Positions 11,112 through 22,250 of a stretch of 64,000 nt of DNA are shown in pieces (within the stretch, counting starts at the first letter, position 1; every line of letters starts with the position of its first letter). The translations under genes were made by a program, and so were the position numbers. The notes below the pieces were generated by a model. It had not been told where the DNA came from, made no database searches, and saw nothing but the letters and a program-made list of their open reading frames with translations. This DNA comes from Luzula sylvatica (lineage: Eukaryota; Streptophyta; Magnoliopsida; Poales; Juncaceae), in assembly GCA_946800325.1 (NCBI GenBank), contig OX326960.1, forward strand, positions 19,362,393 to 19,426,392, given 5' to 3'.

Positions 11112-11470
11112 CGCTTACCTGTGTAACATGTTTTGTTTACCGGTATAAAAAAAGGTGCGGGCATAAAAATAAAACAAAATTAGAATAATATATGTGCTAT
11201 ACTGCAGATATTTTAATCATATATTTTTCACTATGATAAAAATATTGTTCTTTATCATGACAATGATAATATTTTGTAAAAATAAAAAATGTATCACTCA
11301 ATATATTTTAAGAACTCTATTAGTTAAGTATAGTCATATATATTTTCATGACAATTTTAAATTTCCTAATTATTTAACATATCGCAATAATATATTAGTG
11401 ATATATTAGAAAATTTAGCTATGGTGCATTTAAGAGAATTGCACAATTTGTGCCCTCTAAACTTCACTTT

Positions 11471-12014
11471 CTAGGTTACGCGGATACTTCAAAAATGCAG
11501 AACTATCCGGACGATACGGGCATCCGATACGGATACGGATATGATACGTACGGATGCGTATCGGATACTCTACGTGACGTATTCGATTATTTTAATAACT
11601 ATTTTTTCGGATACGACGGGGATACGGCAAGATACGGCTGGATAAGTTCAGGCTACGGCCGGAATACTCCATTTTGGATACTTGGACCTATTATATATTT
11701 TGGCCCCATAATATTTTTAAATAAATTATATATGATACTTCTAACATATTTCTAAATTAATTCTTGAATATTTCTAGAATAAATTTAGGATACTTTTATC
11801 ATACTTGTATTATTATGTTGATTATATTTAGCGTCATGATATTAAAATTAAAAATATTATGAATTTATGATTTATTTATTAATTATATGCAATATAAATA
11901 TATTAAAATAATAAATATATACCCGTATCCGTATCCGTGATTTTTTGAAAATTGTCGCCTTATCCGTATAGTATCAGATATGATACTCCCCGTATATGTA
12001 TCCGTGCAACATAG
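11471..12014. mobile_element. GGATACGG-rich MITE, second family (old copy), U2
   Basis: 544 bp. Differs from U1 in the 3' half (for example gacgtattcgattat in place of gacgtatctgattat), sharing these variants with U8. Confidence 0.7.
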
Positions 12015-12082
12015 GTTATTTCACCATATTATCAAAACGTGATTAATATATATTCATTATATAGTACTAATAATATTTCTTC

Positions 12083-13854
12083 GTAATTGAATAATAATAC
12101 CATGTGAATTTCTATTTCTTTCCAAAAATTTCGCAAAAATACAAAAAGTGAAGTCTAATACCTTAAAAAAATCATCATATTTTTAAAGAAAATGACCAAA
12201 TTGATGTATAAAACGAGCAAAATATTTAATTTACCATTCTCTTCTCAAAAAAATCCTTAATTGAAGTATTTTTTCTAAAAATTCCAAAATTGATGTCTAA
12301 AACGAGCATGTACTAAAAATCAACGTAATTGAAGACTAACACATGAAAATTTCTATTTTTAAAAAAATATAAAAAAGACAGGCTAACATACTAAAAGAAG
12401 TCAATTATCATAGTTTTATAAAAATTACTAAATTGATGTCCAAAATGAGAAAAATACTTCGTTTTTATATTTTCCTAAAATAACTGAAACACATCAAAAT
12501 TTCATTTTTTTTTTTGCAAAAATAAAAAAATAAAGGCGCTAGTCTAATGCCTACAAACTAAGAATGATCATTTTTTCTAGATAAAGCAAAAATTGATGTC
12601 AAAAACGAGCAAAGTACTCGGTATTCATTTTTTCCTAGAAAAATCGCGTATATGAAGACTGACACAAGCAAATTTATAAATTTTCTAATATTTTAAAAAT
12701 GGAAAAAATGAAATCTACCAATTCAAAAAAAAAAAAATTTCCTAAAAACATGTGAAAATGGATGTCTAAAAAGAGAAAAATACTTAATTTTCATGATTTT
12801 CTAAACAAACCTCCACAATTGAAGACTAGCTCATGGAAATTTTGATTTTTTTTGACATTTTGCAAAAATCAAAAAATTAAAGTCTATCGCCTCACAAAAA
12901 TTAATTACCTCAAAAAAATGTAAAATTTGAAGTCTAAAAAGTGTAAAATACTTAATTTATAAGTTTTCTTTAACAAAACTACGTAATTGAAGACTAACAC
13001 GTGCAAACTTTTGTTTTCCTACAAATAAATTGCAAAAAGTGTAGTTTAACACCCACAAAAAAAATCAATTGAAATAATTTTCTAAAAGAGGCCAAAATTT
13101 ATGTCCAAAAAGAGCAAAATACTAATTTTTATCTTTTCGTAAAAAAAAATACTCCACAATAAAAAACTACCAAATGCATATTGCTAACTTTTTCTAAAAA
13201 TTTCAAAAAATACAAAAAGTGAAGTTCAACCCCTTATAATATTTTTTCGGAAAAATACAAAATTGATGCTTACAAAGAGCAAAATACTTAAAAATATGTT
13301 TTCCTACATGAAAAATCCACAATGAAAACTGACACATGCAAAAAATATGTTTTTTCCATAAAAAAATCTCATAGTAATATAAAAAAATAAAGTATGACAC
13401 TGAAAATTTATTCGAACAAATTCCAACAAATTTCGAAACTGATGTCTAAAAAGGGAAAATACTTAATTTGCATGTTTTCATCAAAACAAATATCCTAATT
13501 CAAGACTAACACATGCAACAAAAAATAATCTAAAAAGTGAAGTCTAGTTAATATAAAAAAAATCAATAATCACATTTTATTAGAAAATGACAAACTTATT
13601 GTATGACAAGAGAAAAGTACTTAATTTGCATATTTTTCTCAAAAAGAGTCTCATCATATTTTTATCCAAAATTTCAAAAAATGCATAAAAAACAATGATG
13701 TCCAACACCTTAAAAAAAAATACTAAAAAACTCAAAAATTAAAGTTTAAATTGAGCAAAATACTCATTTTTCTGTTTTTTTTATAAAATGGTATAATTAA
13801 ATTGAACACTGACACATATGAATGTCTATTTTTCAAAAATTTGCGTATAACCAT
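12083..13854. repeat. Degenerate ~165 bp satellite block, U3
   Basis: Type A-like satellite with scattered substitutions and a few short indels relative to U1, including loss of one 'attgcaaaa' near 13035. Confidence 0.8.
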
Positions 13855-14085
13855 GATCAAAAAATTAAATTATCTTTTTCAATCCGAAGTCTCCTGATAC
13901 GCCAAAAAATAAATTATTATTATGCGAAGGCCAAACTCTACTAGTAAAATATAGTGGGCAATGGAGAGTTCCTGTAGTACGAATGAATGGAGAGAAAGTT
14001 TTAAAATTTTGAATTAGTTTGAAAAGTTAATTTATTTGGTTGGTTTGGCGGTAAAATTTTGCTGATTGAAAATTCGTAATTATGC

Positions 14086-14229
14086 TATAAATACAAACCC
14101 AAAGCCTCATTTAACATATGACATAGCCCAGCTCATTTACTATATTCACTAATCCTGTTTTCTTCAAAAGTGCACTGCTCCCTTAATCTTTTCCTCAAGT
14201 TGGATTTCACTTGTCACAGAAAAATGAAG
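14086..14229 (+). promoter_or_regulatory. TATA box, leader and ATGAAG exon 1 with intact donor, U3
   Basis: TATAAATA 14086-14093; ATGAAG 14224-14229 followed directly by GTAATT, a canonical plant donor. The intron to the acceptor at 14775 would be 546 bp and phase 0. Confidence 0.6.
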
Positions 14230-14775
14230 GTAATTAAGGTCGAAATGGTTTGCAATTACATTTGAATAATATTTTTTGCTTGTTCTTGCTTATTCTTGCT
14301 TATTCTTTTTCTTTTCTTTGTTCTTTGTGGCGATGAACTTAATGTTTTTAATTACAAACTCTGCATAGTTCGTTTTTGTTGTTTCTTGTATAAGCAAGAT
14401 TGTGATGTTTTGCTTTATGTACCGGTAAACTAATAAATATAAGGTCATCTCTGAAGAGAATTAGCATTTTATCTAAAATAATTTGGATGTTATAGAACGA
14501 AACTGAGGTGATTGTGACCATCTTCTTGTGCATAACAATAGCATATTGTTTCATTATATTTGTTCTATTTCACTTAACTAGTTATCGGAAGACAATTCTT
14601 GTTTTCTTGAAAGTAGATGCGACTCTCTCTATAATTCTTGATTTAACATAAATGTTTGATCGAAACATTCAGTGAAGCTTGGATTCAAAATGATCGATCT
14701 GTATTCTGTAATACATTATAATATAAATCTCTTTCATTGGCAATCTCTGATGTATTAGAATTTTGTCTCAAACAG

Positions 14776-15435
14776 ATAGCTCGGTGGTTGCGTAGAGCCA
14801 TTCGCGTTCGCTTATCTTGCTTGACTGGGGGTTCCTCGATCGAGGAGGTCGATTCGCCCGTGGTTTCTGGGGCTGTTGAGATCCACGAGGAGACTGTTCT
14901 TGCTCCCGATGAGGTCGTTTGTGCTGCTGCTGAGATCCACGAGGAGACTGTTCTTGTTCCTGATGAGGTCGTTTCTGCTGCTGTTGAGATCCACGAGGAG
15001 AGTACTGTTGTTGTTCCTGATGATGCCGTACCTGCCATTTCATTGGAGGAGTCCAACTTGGACATGGAGGATGAGATGGTCATTGAAGGAGTGGATCCTT
15101 CGATTCTCAGGAGGGCCCTCCGGACTCGGCTTCCTACTATATGGGAGGTCGAGGGAGAGGGTGAGGATTCCGAGTCTGACGTGGAGGTGGGCGTAGAGCA
15201 GACTGAGGTTGGTTTGGAGTTGGAGACTGAGGTTGGTTTGAACACACAAGAGGTGGAGGAGGGAGAAATGATGCAGTCTGATTTGGAGATGAACACGGAG
15301 GGGAGAGGAGAGCCCTTCATTCTTGGCTCTGGATCTGAGTTGGAGAAGAGCACACAAGAGGTGGAGCAGGAGATTGGTGGTAATATGGCAAAGTCGATGA
15401 CATTGCGCGATTTCTTGATTACGACCACAGCTTGA
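14776..15435 (+). CDS. Acidic repeat protein of unknown family, main exon, U3
   Basis: One of four copies with a complete proposed gene structure: TATA, ATGAAG at 14224, GT donor at 14230, acceptor caaacag ending at 14775, stop TGA at 15433-15435, giving 221 residues. Variants relative to U1: IEEV, ALRTR, GVEQ, GSELEK, EVEQEIGG, AKS. All three 18-residue repeats are present. This copy is intermediate: it has the type A SGAVE near the first repeat but the type B C-terminal half. Function unknown. Confidence 0.6.
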   Translation: MARWLRRAIRVRLSCLTGGSSIEEVDSPVVSGAVEIHEETVLAPDEVVCAAAEIHEETVLVPDEVVSAAVEIHEESTVVVPDDAVPAISLEESNLDMEDEMVIEGVDPSILRRALRTRLPTIWEVEGEGEDSESDVEVGVEQTEVGLELETEVGLNTQEVEEGEMMQSDLEMNTEGRGEPFILGSGSELEKSTQEVEQEIGGNMAKSMTLRDFLITTTA

Positions 15436-16239
15436 TTAGAGTATTTATTATTTAATTATGTAATACTAATTTTATGATTCTTAATGTTGGTATGTGTATA
15501 GCTTTTATCTTGCTCTTTCTTGATTATATGATATAAGTTGGAATATTTAGAATAACTATTATCTTGCTCTTTCTTGGATCTAACGTGCAGCGCTCAAGTT
15601 GAGTCTGCTTTATATTTAGCTTTGAAACATGTTCTTAATTAACAAAATTTAGACAAGATTTCAATTAAGCATCCTATATGAAAAGAGAAAAATATTTGGA
15701 GTTCTTTCTTTGTTTTCTTTGCTTGGCTGTAGAGAATGTATTAATTGAATGCTACGTGTATCCAGATTTCTTAATTACAATCTACTGGTGTTATAAGGCT
15801 AGACCGGTACCGTTTGAGTATGTCCTTTAGAAAAGAATCATTTCAGGTATTTCATTTTTTATTTAAGAAACAAAAGACAATAGCTAAAATTTCAATACAT
15901 TGTGTAAACTAAATAACATCTTATCTTAGTATCTTAGGTCGCACACAATAAAACACTTTTTTACGTGGCAAAAAATGCAATATGAAGTTTCATGGGGGTA
16001 TAAATGTCATAAAACAGAATGAACATACGTTTGAAAGGTTGGAAACATGATGGTAAATAAGCAACAAGAAAACATCCAATACTGGTGAGTTTAATTTCTC
16101 TCTTGATTCGACCAGCTTTGGACGGTTGGTTGGTTCTCTAATTTTTTCCATTTTCTTCGGTTGAGCTAAGCAAAACATTCATACTGGTAAATAGAACATG
16201 ACATAAGATTTAGGACGCTTTATGCATGTCTCGCTTATC

Positions 16240-16824
16240 TAGGGGTGTCAACGGTTCGGATCCGGTTCGGATAGTGCTCGTACCTAATCCATATCTATAT
16301 TATTTTTCGGATACGGATTCGGATACGGAATTACCCGGATACGGATCCGGTTCGGATATTGTCGGATACGGATACGGTTCTTTTTCGAATATTAAAACGG
16401 ATAATATGTCATGATAATATAAATTTATATATATATATATATAAAATTTGTAACATGAACGATATATATAATATATCTAAACGTAATTTATGATTGTGAT
16501 TTTAAATCACTCACAAATCATTAATTTTTATATACTATTTGAACTAATATCAAATAAAATACATAAAAAACAATATATAATATACGGATTCGATCCGTTT
16601 ACGGATACACGAATCCGATTCCGAGTATCCGGATCCTAAAATGACTCAGATCCGGAACACGGATCCGGTCCTGACACCAAAATCGAATATCGGGTTAGGT
16701 TCAAAAAATGTATATCCATATCCATATCCGGATCCACTTGGATCCGGATATTTTTCGAATGCGGATATTTCTTCATATACGGTTCATGTCGGTTCGGACA
16801 ATAACCACACCATTGACACCCCTA
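16240..16824. mobile_element. hAT-type MITE, U3
   Basis: 585 bp. The ends are best preserved here: taggggtgtcaa / ttgacacccctA. Flanks cgcttatc (16232-16239) and cgcttacc (16825-16832) differ by one base. It holds a short (AT)n tract near 16427-16442. Confidence 0.87.
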
Positions 16825-17187
16825 CGCTTACCGTTGTAACATGTTTTGTTTACCGGTATAAAAGAAAGGAGCTGGCATAAAATTTAAATAAAATTAGGAT
16901 AATATATGTGCTATACTGCAGATATTTTAATCATATACTTTTCACTATGATAAAATTATTGTTCTTTATCATGACATTGATAATATTTTGTAAAAATGAA
17001 AAATGTATCACTCATTATATTTTAAGAACTGTATTAGTTAAGTATAGTCATATATATTTTAATGACAATTTTAAATTTCCTAATTATTCACCATATTATC
17101 GCAATCATATATTAGTGATATATTAAAAAATTTAGCAATGGTGCGTTTAAGATAATTGCACAATTTGTGCCCTCTAAATTTTACTTT

Positions 17188-17727
17188 CTAGGTTACGCAG
17201 TTACTTCAAAAATACATAACTATCCTGAGAATACGGGTATCCAATACGGATACGGATACGGATACGATACGATTTGGATACGTATCGGATACGCTACGCG
17301 ACGTATCCGATTATTTTAATATCTGTTTTTTCGGATACGGAAAGATACGGCTCGGATACGTTCAGGATACGGCTGGAATACTTCATTTTGGATAATTGGA
17401 CCTATTATATATTTTGGCCCCATAATATTTTTAAATAAATTATATATAATACTTCTAGCATATTTCTAAATTAGTTCTAGGATTTTTCTAGAATAAATTT
17501 AGGATATTTTTGTCATACTTGTATTGTTGTATTGATTTGATTTATTGTCACGATATTTAAATTAAAATATTACGAATTTATTATTTATTTATTAATTATA
17601 TACAATATAAATGTATTAAAATAATAAATATATACCCGAATCGGTATCCGTGATTTTTCGAAAATTGTCGCCGTATCCGTATCGTATCGGATATGATACT
17701 TGACGTATATGTATCCGTGCAACATAG
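17188..17727. mobile_element. GGATACGG-rich MITE, second family (old copy), U3
   Basis: 540 bp, type B version with stronger tandem ggatac repeats near 17226-17290. Ends ctaggttacgc / gtgcaacatag. Confidence 0.7.
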
Positions 17728-17795
17728 GTTATTTCACCATATTATCAAAACGTGATTAATATATATTCATTATATAGTGCTAATAATATTTCATC

Positions 17796-20130
17796 GTAAT
17801 TGAATAATAATACCATGTGAATTTCTATTTCTTTTCAAACATTTCGCAAAAATACAAAAAATGAAGTCTAATACCTTAAAAAATCATCATAATTTTAAAG
17901 AAAATACCCAAATGTATGTATAAACGAGCAAAATATTTAATTTACCATTCTTTTCAGACAAAAATCCTTAATTGAAGTATTTTTTTCTAAAAAATTCCAA
18001 AATTGATGTGTAAAACGAGCATATACTCCATTTTTCATGTCTTTTCTAAAAATCAACGTAATTGAAGACTAACACATGAAAATTTATATTTGTAAAAAAA
18101 TACAAAAAAGAGAGGCTAACATCTTATAAAAGGTCAATTATCACACTTTTATAAAAATTGCTAAAACTGATGTCCAAAACGAGAAAAATATTCTGTCTTT
18201 ATATATTTTCCTAAAAAACTCAAACACATCCAAATTTCATTTTTTTTTTTTTTGCAAAAATAAAAAAATAAAGGCGTTAAACTAACGCTTGCAAACAAAG
18301 AATGATCATTTTTTTTCTAGATAAAGCAAAAATTGATGTCTAAAACGAACAAAGTACTCAGTATTCATATTTTCCTAGAAAAATCACGTAAATGAAGACC
18401 AACACAGGCAAATTTATAAATTTTCTAATATTTTAAAAATGGAAAAAGTGAATTCTACCTGTTCAAAAAAAAATATAATATTTTTTCCTAAAAACTTGTG
18501 AAAATGGATGTCTGAAATGAAAAAAATACTTAATTTTCATGATTTTCTAAACAAACCTCCGCAATTGAAGACTAACTCATGGGAAATTTTTTTTTTTTTT
18601 TTTAACTTTTGCAAAAATCCAAAAAATAAATTCTAACACCTTACAAAAATTAATTACTTCAAAAAAATGTCAAATTTAAAGTTTAAAAGTGTAAAATACT
18701 TAATTTATAAGTTGTCCTTAACAAAACTACGTAATTGCAGACTAACACGTGCAAACTTTTATTTTCCTACATATAAATTGCAATAAGTGTAGTATAACAC
18801 GCACAAAAAAATTAATTGACATAATTTTCTAAAAGAGGCCAAAATTTATGTCTAAAAAGAGCAAAGTACTAATTTTTATGTTTTCGTAAAAAAATACTCC
18901 GCAATCAAAAACTAACACATTCATATTGCTAAATTTTTCGAAAAATACTAAAAGTGAAGTCTAATCCCTTATAATATTTCTTCGAAAAAAATGCAAAATT
19001 GATGTTTACAAAGAGCAAAATACTTATTTTGATGTTTTCCTACAAGAAAAATCCACAATGAAGACAGACACATGCAAAAATCTGCTTTTTCCATAAAATT
19101 AATAATAATATAAAAAAATGAAGTCCGATACTGAAAATTTATTCGAACAATTTCCAACAAATTTCGAAACTAATATCTAATAAGGGAAAATACATAATTT
19201 TCATGTTTTCATCAAAACAAATATCCTAATTCAAGTCAAACACGTGCACAAAAAAAAATCTAAAAAGTGAAGTCTAGTTAATATAAAAAAATCAATTATC
19301 ACCTATGTTATGCGGATATTTCAAAAACGCAGAAGTATCCTGAGGATACGGGTATCCGATACGGATACGGGTAAGATAGGGCTCGGATACGTATCGGATA
19401 TGCCACGTGGCATATCCGATTATTTTAATATTTATTTTTTTCGGATACGGCAGGGATACGACAAGATACGGCAGGATACAGCTGGGATGCTCCATTTAGG
19501 ATACTTCGGCCCATTATATATTTTGGTCCATAATATTTTTAAATAAATTATATTGGATACTTCTAGGATACTTCTAAATTAGTTCTAGGATACTTCTGGA
19601 ATAAATTTAGAATATTGTTATGATATTTGTATTGTTATGTTGATTTTATTTATCGTCATGATATTTAGATTCAAATTATTATTTAATTTATTATTTATTT
19701 ATTTATTATATACAATATAAGTATATTAAAATAATAATTATATAGCCGTATCCGTATCCGTGATTTTTTGAAAATTGACGTATCGCCGTATCCGTATCGT
19801 ATCGGATACGATTCCCGTATCCGTATCCGTGCAACATAGATTATCACATTTTATTAGAAAATGACAAACTTATTGTATCACAAGAGAAAAGTACTTAATT
19901 TGCATATTTTTCTCAAAAAGAGTATCATCATATTTTTATCCAACATTTCAAATAATGCAAAAAAAAATGATGTCCAACACCTTAAAAAAAAAATCTAAAA
20001 AACTCCAAAATTAAAGTCTAAATTGAGCAAAATACTCATATTTCATTTTTTTTTTTTAATAAAATAGTGTAATTAAGTTGAACACTGACACATATAAAAG
20101 TCTATTTTTCAAAAATTAGCGTTTTACCAT
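17796..20130. repeat. Degenerate ~165 bp satellite block, U4 (split by a MITE)
   Basis: Type B satellite, visibly diverged from the type A version with many substitutions and small indels. The same anchors can be followed. It is interrupted by the MITE at 19303-19839. Confidence 0.78.
19303..19839. mobile_element. GGATACGG-rich MITE, second family (young copy), U4
   Basis: 537 bp inserted in the satellite. Ends ctatgttatgcggata and tatccgtgcaacatag form a terminal inverted repeat, and the 8-bp target duplication attatcac (19295-19302, 19840-19847) is perfect. U1-U3 show the empty site. The 8-bp duplication would fit hAT; the family is otherwise unassigned. It holds an AT-rich core and no coding frame. 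Confidence 0.85.
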
Positions 20131-20362
20131 GATGAAAAAATTAAATTTTTCTTTTTCAATTGGAAGTCTCCTGATACACCAAGAAATAAAAAAATTTTAT
20201 GGGAAGACCAAACTCTACTAGTAAAATATAGTGGGAAATGGAGAGTTCCTGTAGTACGAATGAATGGAGAGAATGTTTGAAAATCTTGAATTAGTTTGAA
20301 AAGTTTGTTTATTTGGCAGGTTTGGCGGTAAAATTTTGCTGAATGAAAATTCGTAATTATGC

Positions 20363-20499
20363 TATAAATACAAACCCTAAGCCTCATTTAACATATGCCA
20401 TCTCATTTACTATATTCAATAATCCTGTTTTCTTCCAAAGTGCACTGCTCCCTCAATCTTTTCGTCAAGTTGGATTTCACTTGTCACAGGATAATGAAG
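20363..20499 (+). promoter_or_regulatory. TATA box, leader and ATGAAG exon 1 with intact donor, U4
   Basis: TATAAATA 20363-20370; ATGAAG 20494-20499 followed by GTAATT. The type B leader is shorter than the U3 one, lacking a few bases near catatgccatctc. Confidence 0.6.
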
Positions 20500-21035
20500 G
20501 TAATTAAGGTCGAAATGGTTTGCAATTACATTTGAATAATATTTTTTGCTTGTTCTTGCTTATTCTTTTTCTTTTCTTTGTTCTTTGTGGCGATGAACTT
20601 AACGATTTTAATTACAAACTCTGCATAGTTTATTTTTGTTGTTTCTTGTATAAGCAAGATTGTGATGTTTTGCTTTATGTACCCGTAAACTAATAATATA
20701 AGAGCATCTTCGAAGAGAATTAGCATTTTATCTAAAATAATTTGGATGTTATAGAATGAAACTGAGGTGATTGTGACCATCTTCTTGTGCATAACAATAG
20801 CATATTGTTTCATTATATTTGTTCTATTTCGCTTAACTAGTTATCGGAAGACAATTCTTGTTTTCTTGAAAGTAGATGAGACTCTCTCTATAATTCTTGA
20901 TTTAACATAAATGTTAGATACAAACATTCAAGTGAAGCTTGGATTCAAAATGATCGATCTGTATTCTGTAATACATTATAATATAAATCTCTTTCATTGG
21001 CAATCTCTGATGTATTAGAATTTTGTCTCAAACAG

Positions 21036-21695
21036 ATAGCTCGGTGGTTGCGTAGAGCCATTCGCGTTCGCTTGTCTTGCTTGACTGGGGGTTCCTCGAT
21101 TGAGGAGGTTGATTCGCCCGTGGTTTCTGGTACTGTTGAGATCCACGAGGAGACTGTTCTTGCTCCCGATGAGGTCGTTTGTGCTGCTGCTGAGATCCAC
21201 GAGGAGACTGTTCTTGTTCCTGATGAGGTCGTTTCTGCTGCTGTTGAGATCCACGAGGAGAGTACTGTTGTTGTTCCTGATGATGCCGTACCTGCCATTT
21301 CATTGGAGGAGTCCAGCTTGGACATGGAGGATGAGATGGTCATTGAAGGAGTGGATCCTTCGATTCTCAGGAGGGCCCTCGGGACTCGGCTTCCTACTAT
21401 ATGGGAGGTCGAGGGAGAGGGTGAGTATTCCGAGTCTGACGTGGAGGTGGGCGTAGAGCAGACTGAGGTTGGTTTGGAGTTGGAGACTGAGGTTGGTTTG
21501 AACACACAAGAGGTGGAGGAGGGAGAAATGATGCAGTCTGATTTGGAGATGAACACGGAGGGGAGAGGAGAGCCCTTCATTCTTGGCTCTGGATCTGAGT
21601 TGGAGAAGAGCACACAAGAGGTGGAGGAGGAGATTGGTGGTAATATGGCAAAGTCGATGACATTGCGCGATTTCTTGATTACGACCACAGCTTGA
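21036..21695 (+). CDS. Acidic repeat protein of unknown family, main exon, U4
   Basis: Complete type B gene structure: ATGAAG at 20494, donor 20500, acceptor ending 21035, stop 21693-21695, 221 residues. Variants: IEEV, SGTVE, ESSLD, GEYSES, GSELEK, AKS. ESSLD and GEYSES are private to this copy. Against U1 I count about 15 substitutions in 660 bp, 9 changing an amino acid and 6 silent, and no indel. A Copia derivative has inserted about 270 bp beyond the stop and may alter the 3' end of the transcript. Confidence 0.6.
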   Translation: MARWLRRAIRVRLSCLTGGSSIEEVDSPVVSGTVEIHEETVLAPDEVVCAAAEIHEETVLVPDEVVSAAVEIHEESTVVVPDDAVPAISLEESSLDMEDEMVIEGVDPSILRRALGTRLPTIWEVEGEGEYSESDVEVGVEQTEVGLELETEVGLNTQEVEEGEMMQSDLEMNTEGRGEPFILGSGSELEKSTQEVEEEIGGNMAKSMTLRDFLITTTA

Positions 21696-21968
21696 TTAGA
21701 GTATTTATTATTTAATTATGTAATACTAATTTTATGATTCTTAATGTTGGTATGTGTATAGCTTTTATCATGCTCTTTCTTGATTATATGATATAAGTTG
21801 GAATATTTAGAATAACTATTATCTTGCTCTTTCTTGGATCTAACGTGCAGCGCTCAAGTTGAATCTGCTTTATATTTAGCTTTGAAACATTTTCTTAATT
21901 AACAAAATTTAGACAAGATTTCAATTAAGCATCCTATATGAAAAGAGAAAAATATTTGGAGTTCTTTC

Positions 21969-22234
21969 TGTTGAAATTATTAATTTAGTATTTTAAAGTT
22001 TATTATTTTCAGAATTTAATATTGTATGTTATGAATTTGTAAGAGTAATGAGAGGGTTTTTATTAGAATAAATGTGGGGGTTATGGGTATATGAAACATC
22101 TCATTTGAGGTGTATAAATAGGTCTTGTATTTGGAGTTTTAGAATCATCAAAATTAGAGAGAGAAAAGAAAGATTGTTTTAGTCCAAGAAATATTGTCTC
22201 TTTTATCATAGTAGTAGAAGATCCTCTTTTCACA
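21969..22234 (+). repeat. Copia 5' LTR
   Basis: 266 bp beginning TG and ending CA (tgttgaaatt ... ttttcaca). A TATA-like tataaata sits near 22115, consistent with an LTR promoter. Nearly identical to 23140-23405. Confidence 0.92.
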
Positions 22235-22250
22235 TAGTGGCATCAGAGCG

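Larger units (their letters stand above)
6024..12046 (+). repeat. Tandem array unit U2 (type A)
   Basis: 6023 bp, matching U1 base for base wherever I compared until about 11580, then diverging slightly in the second MITE where it matches U8. Intervals with no recognised feature: 7844-8074 (upstream), 9721-10509 (3' flank), 11120-11470 (spacer). Confidence 0.97.
12047..17759 (+). repeat. Tandem array unit U3 (A-to-B mosaic, no extra insertions)
   Basis: 5713 bp, the shortest unit and the best empty reference: no SINE, no extra MITE, no LINE and no Copia. The satellite part resembles type A; from the ORF onward it is type B. Intervals with no recognised feature: 13855-14085, 15436-16231, 16833-17187. 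Confidence 0.96.
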
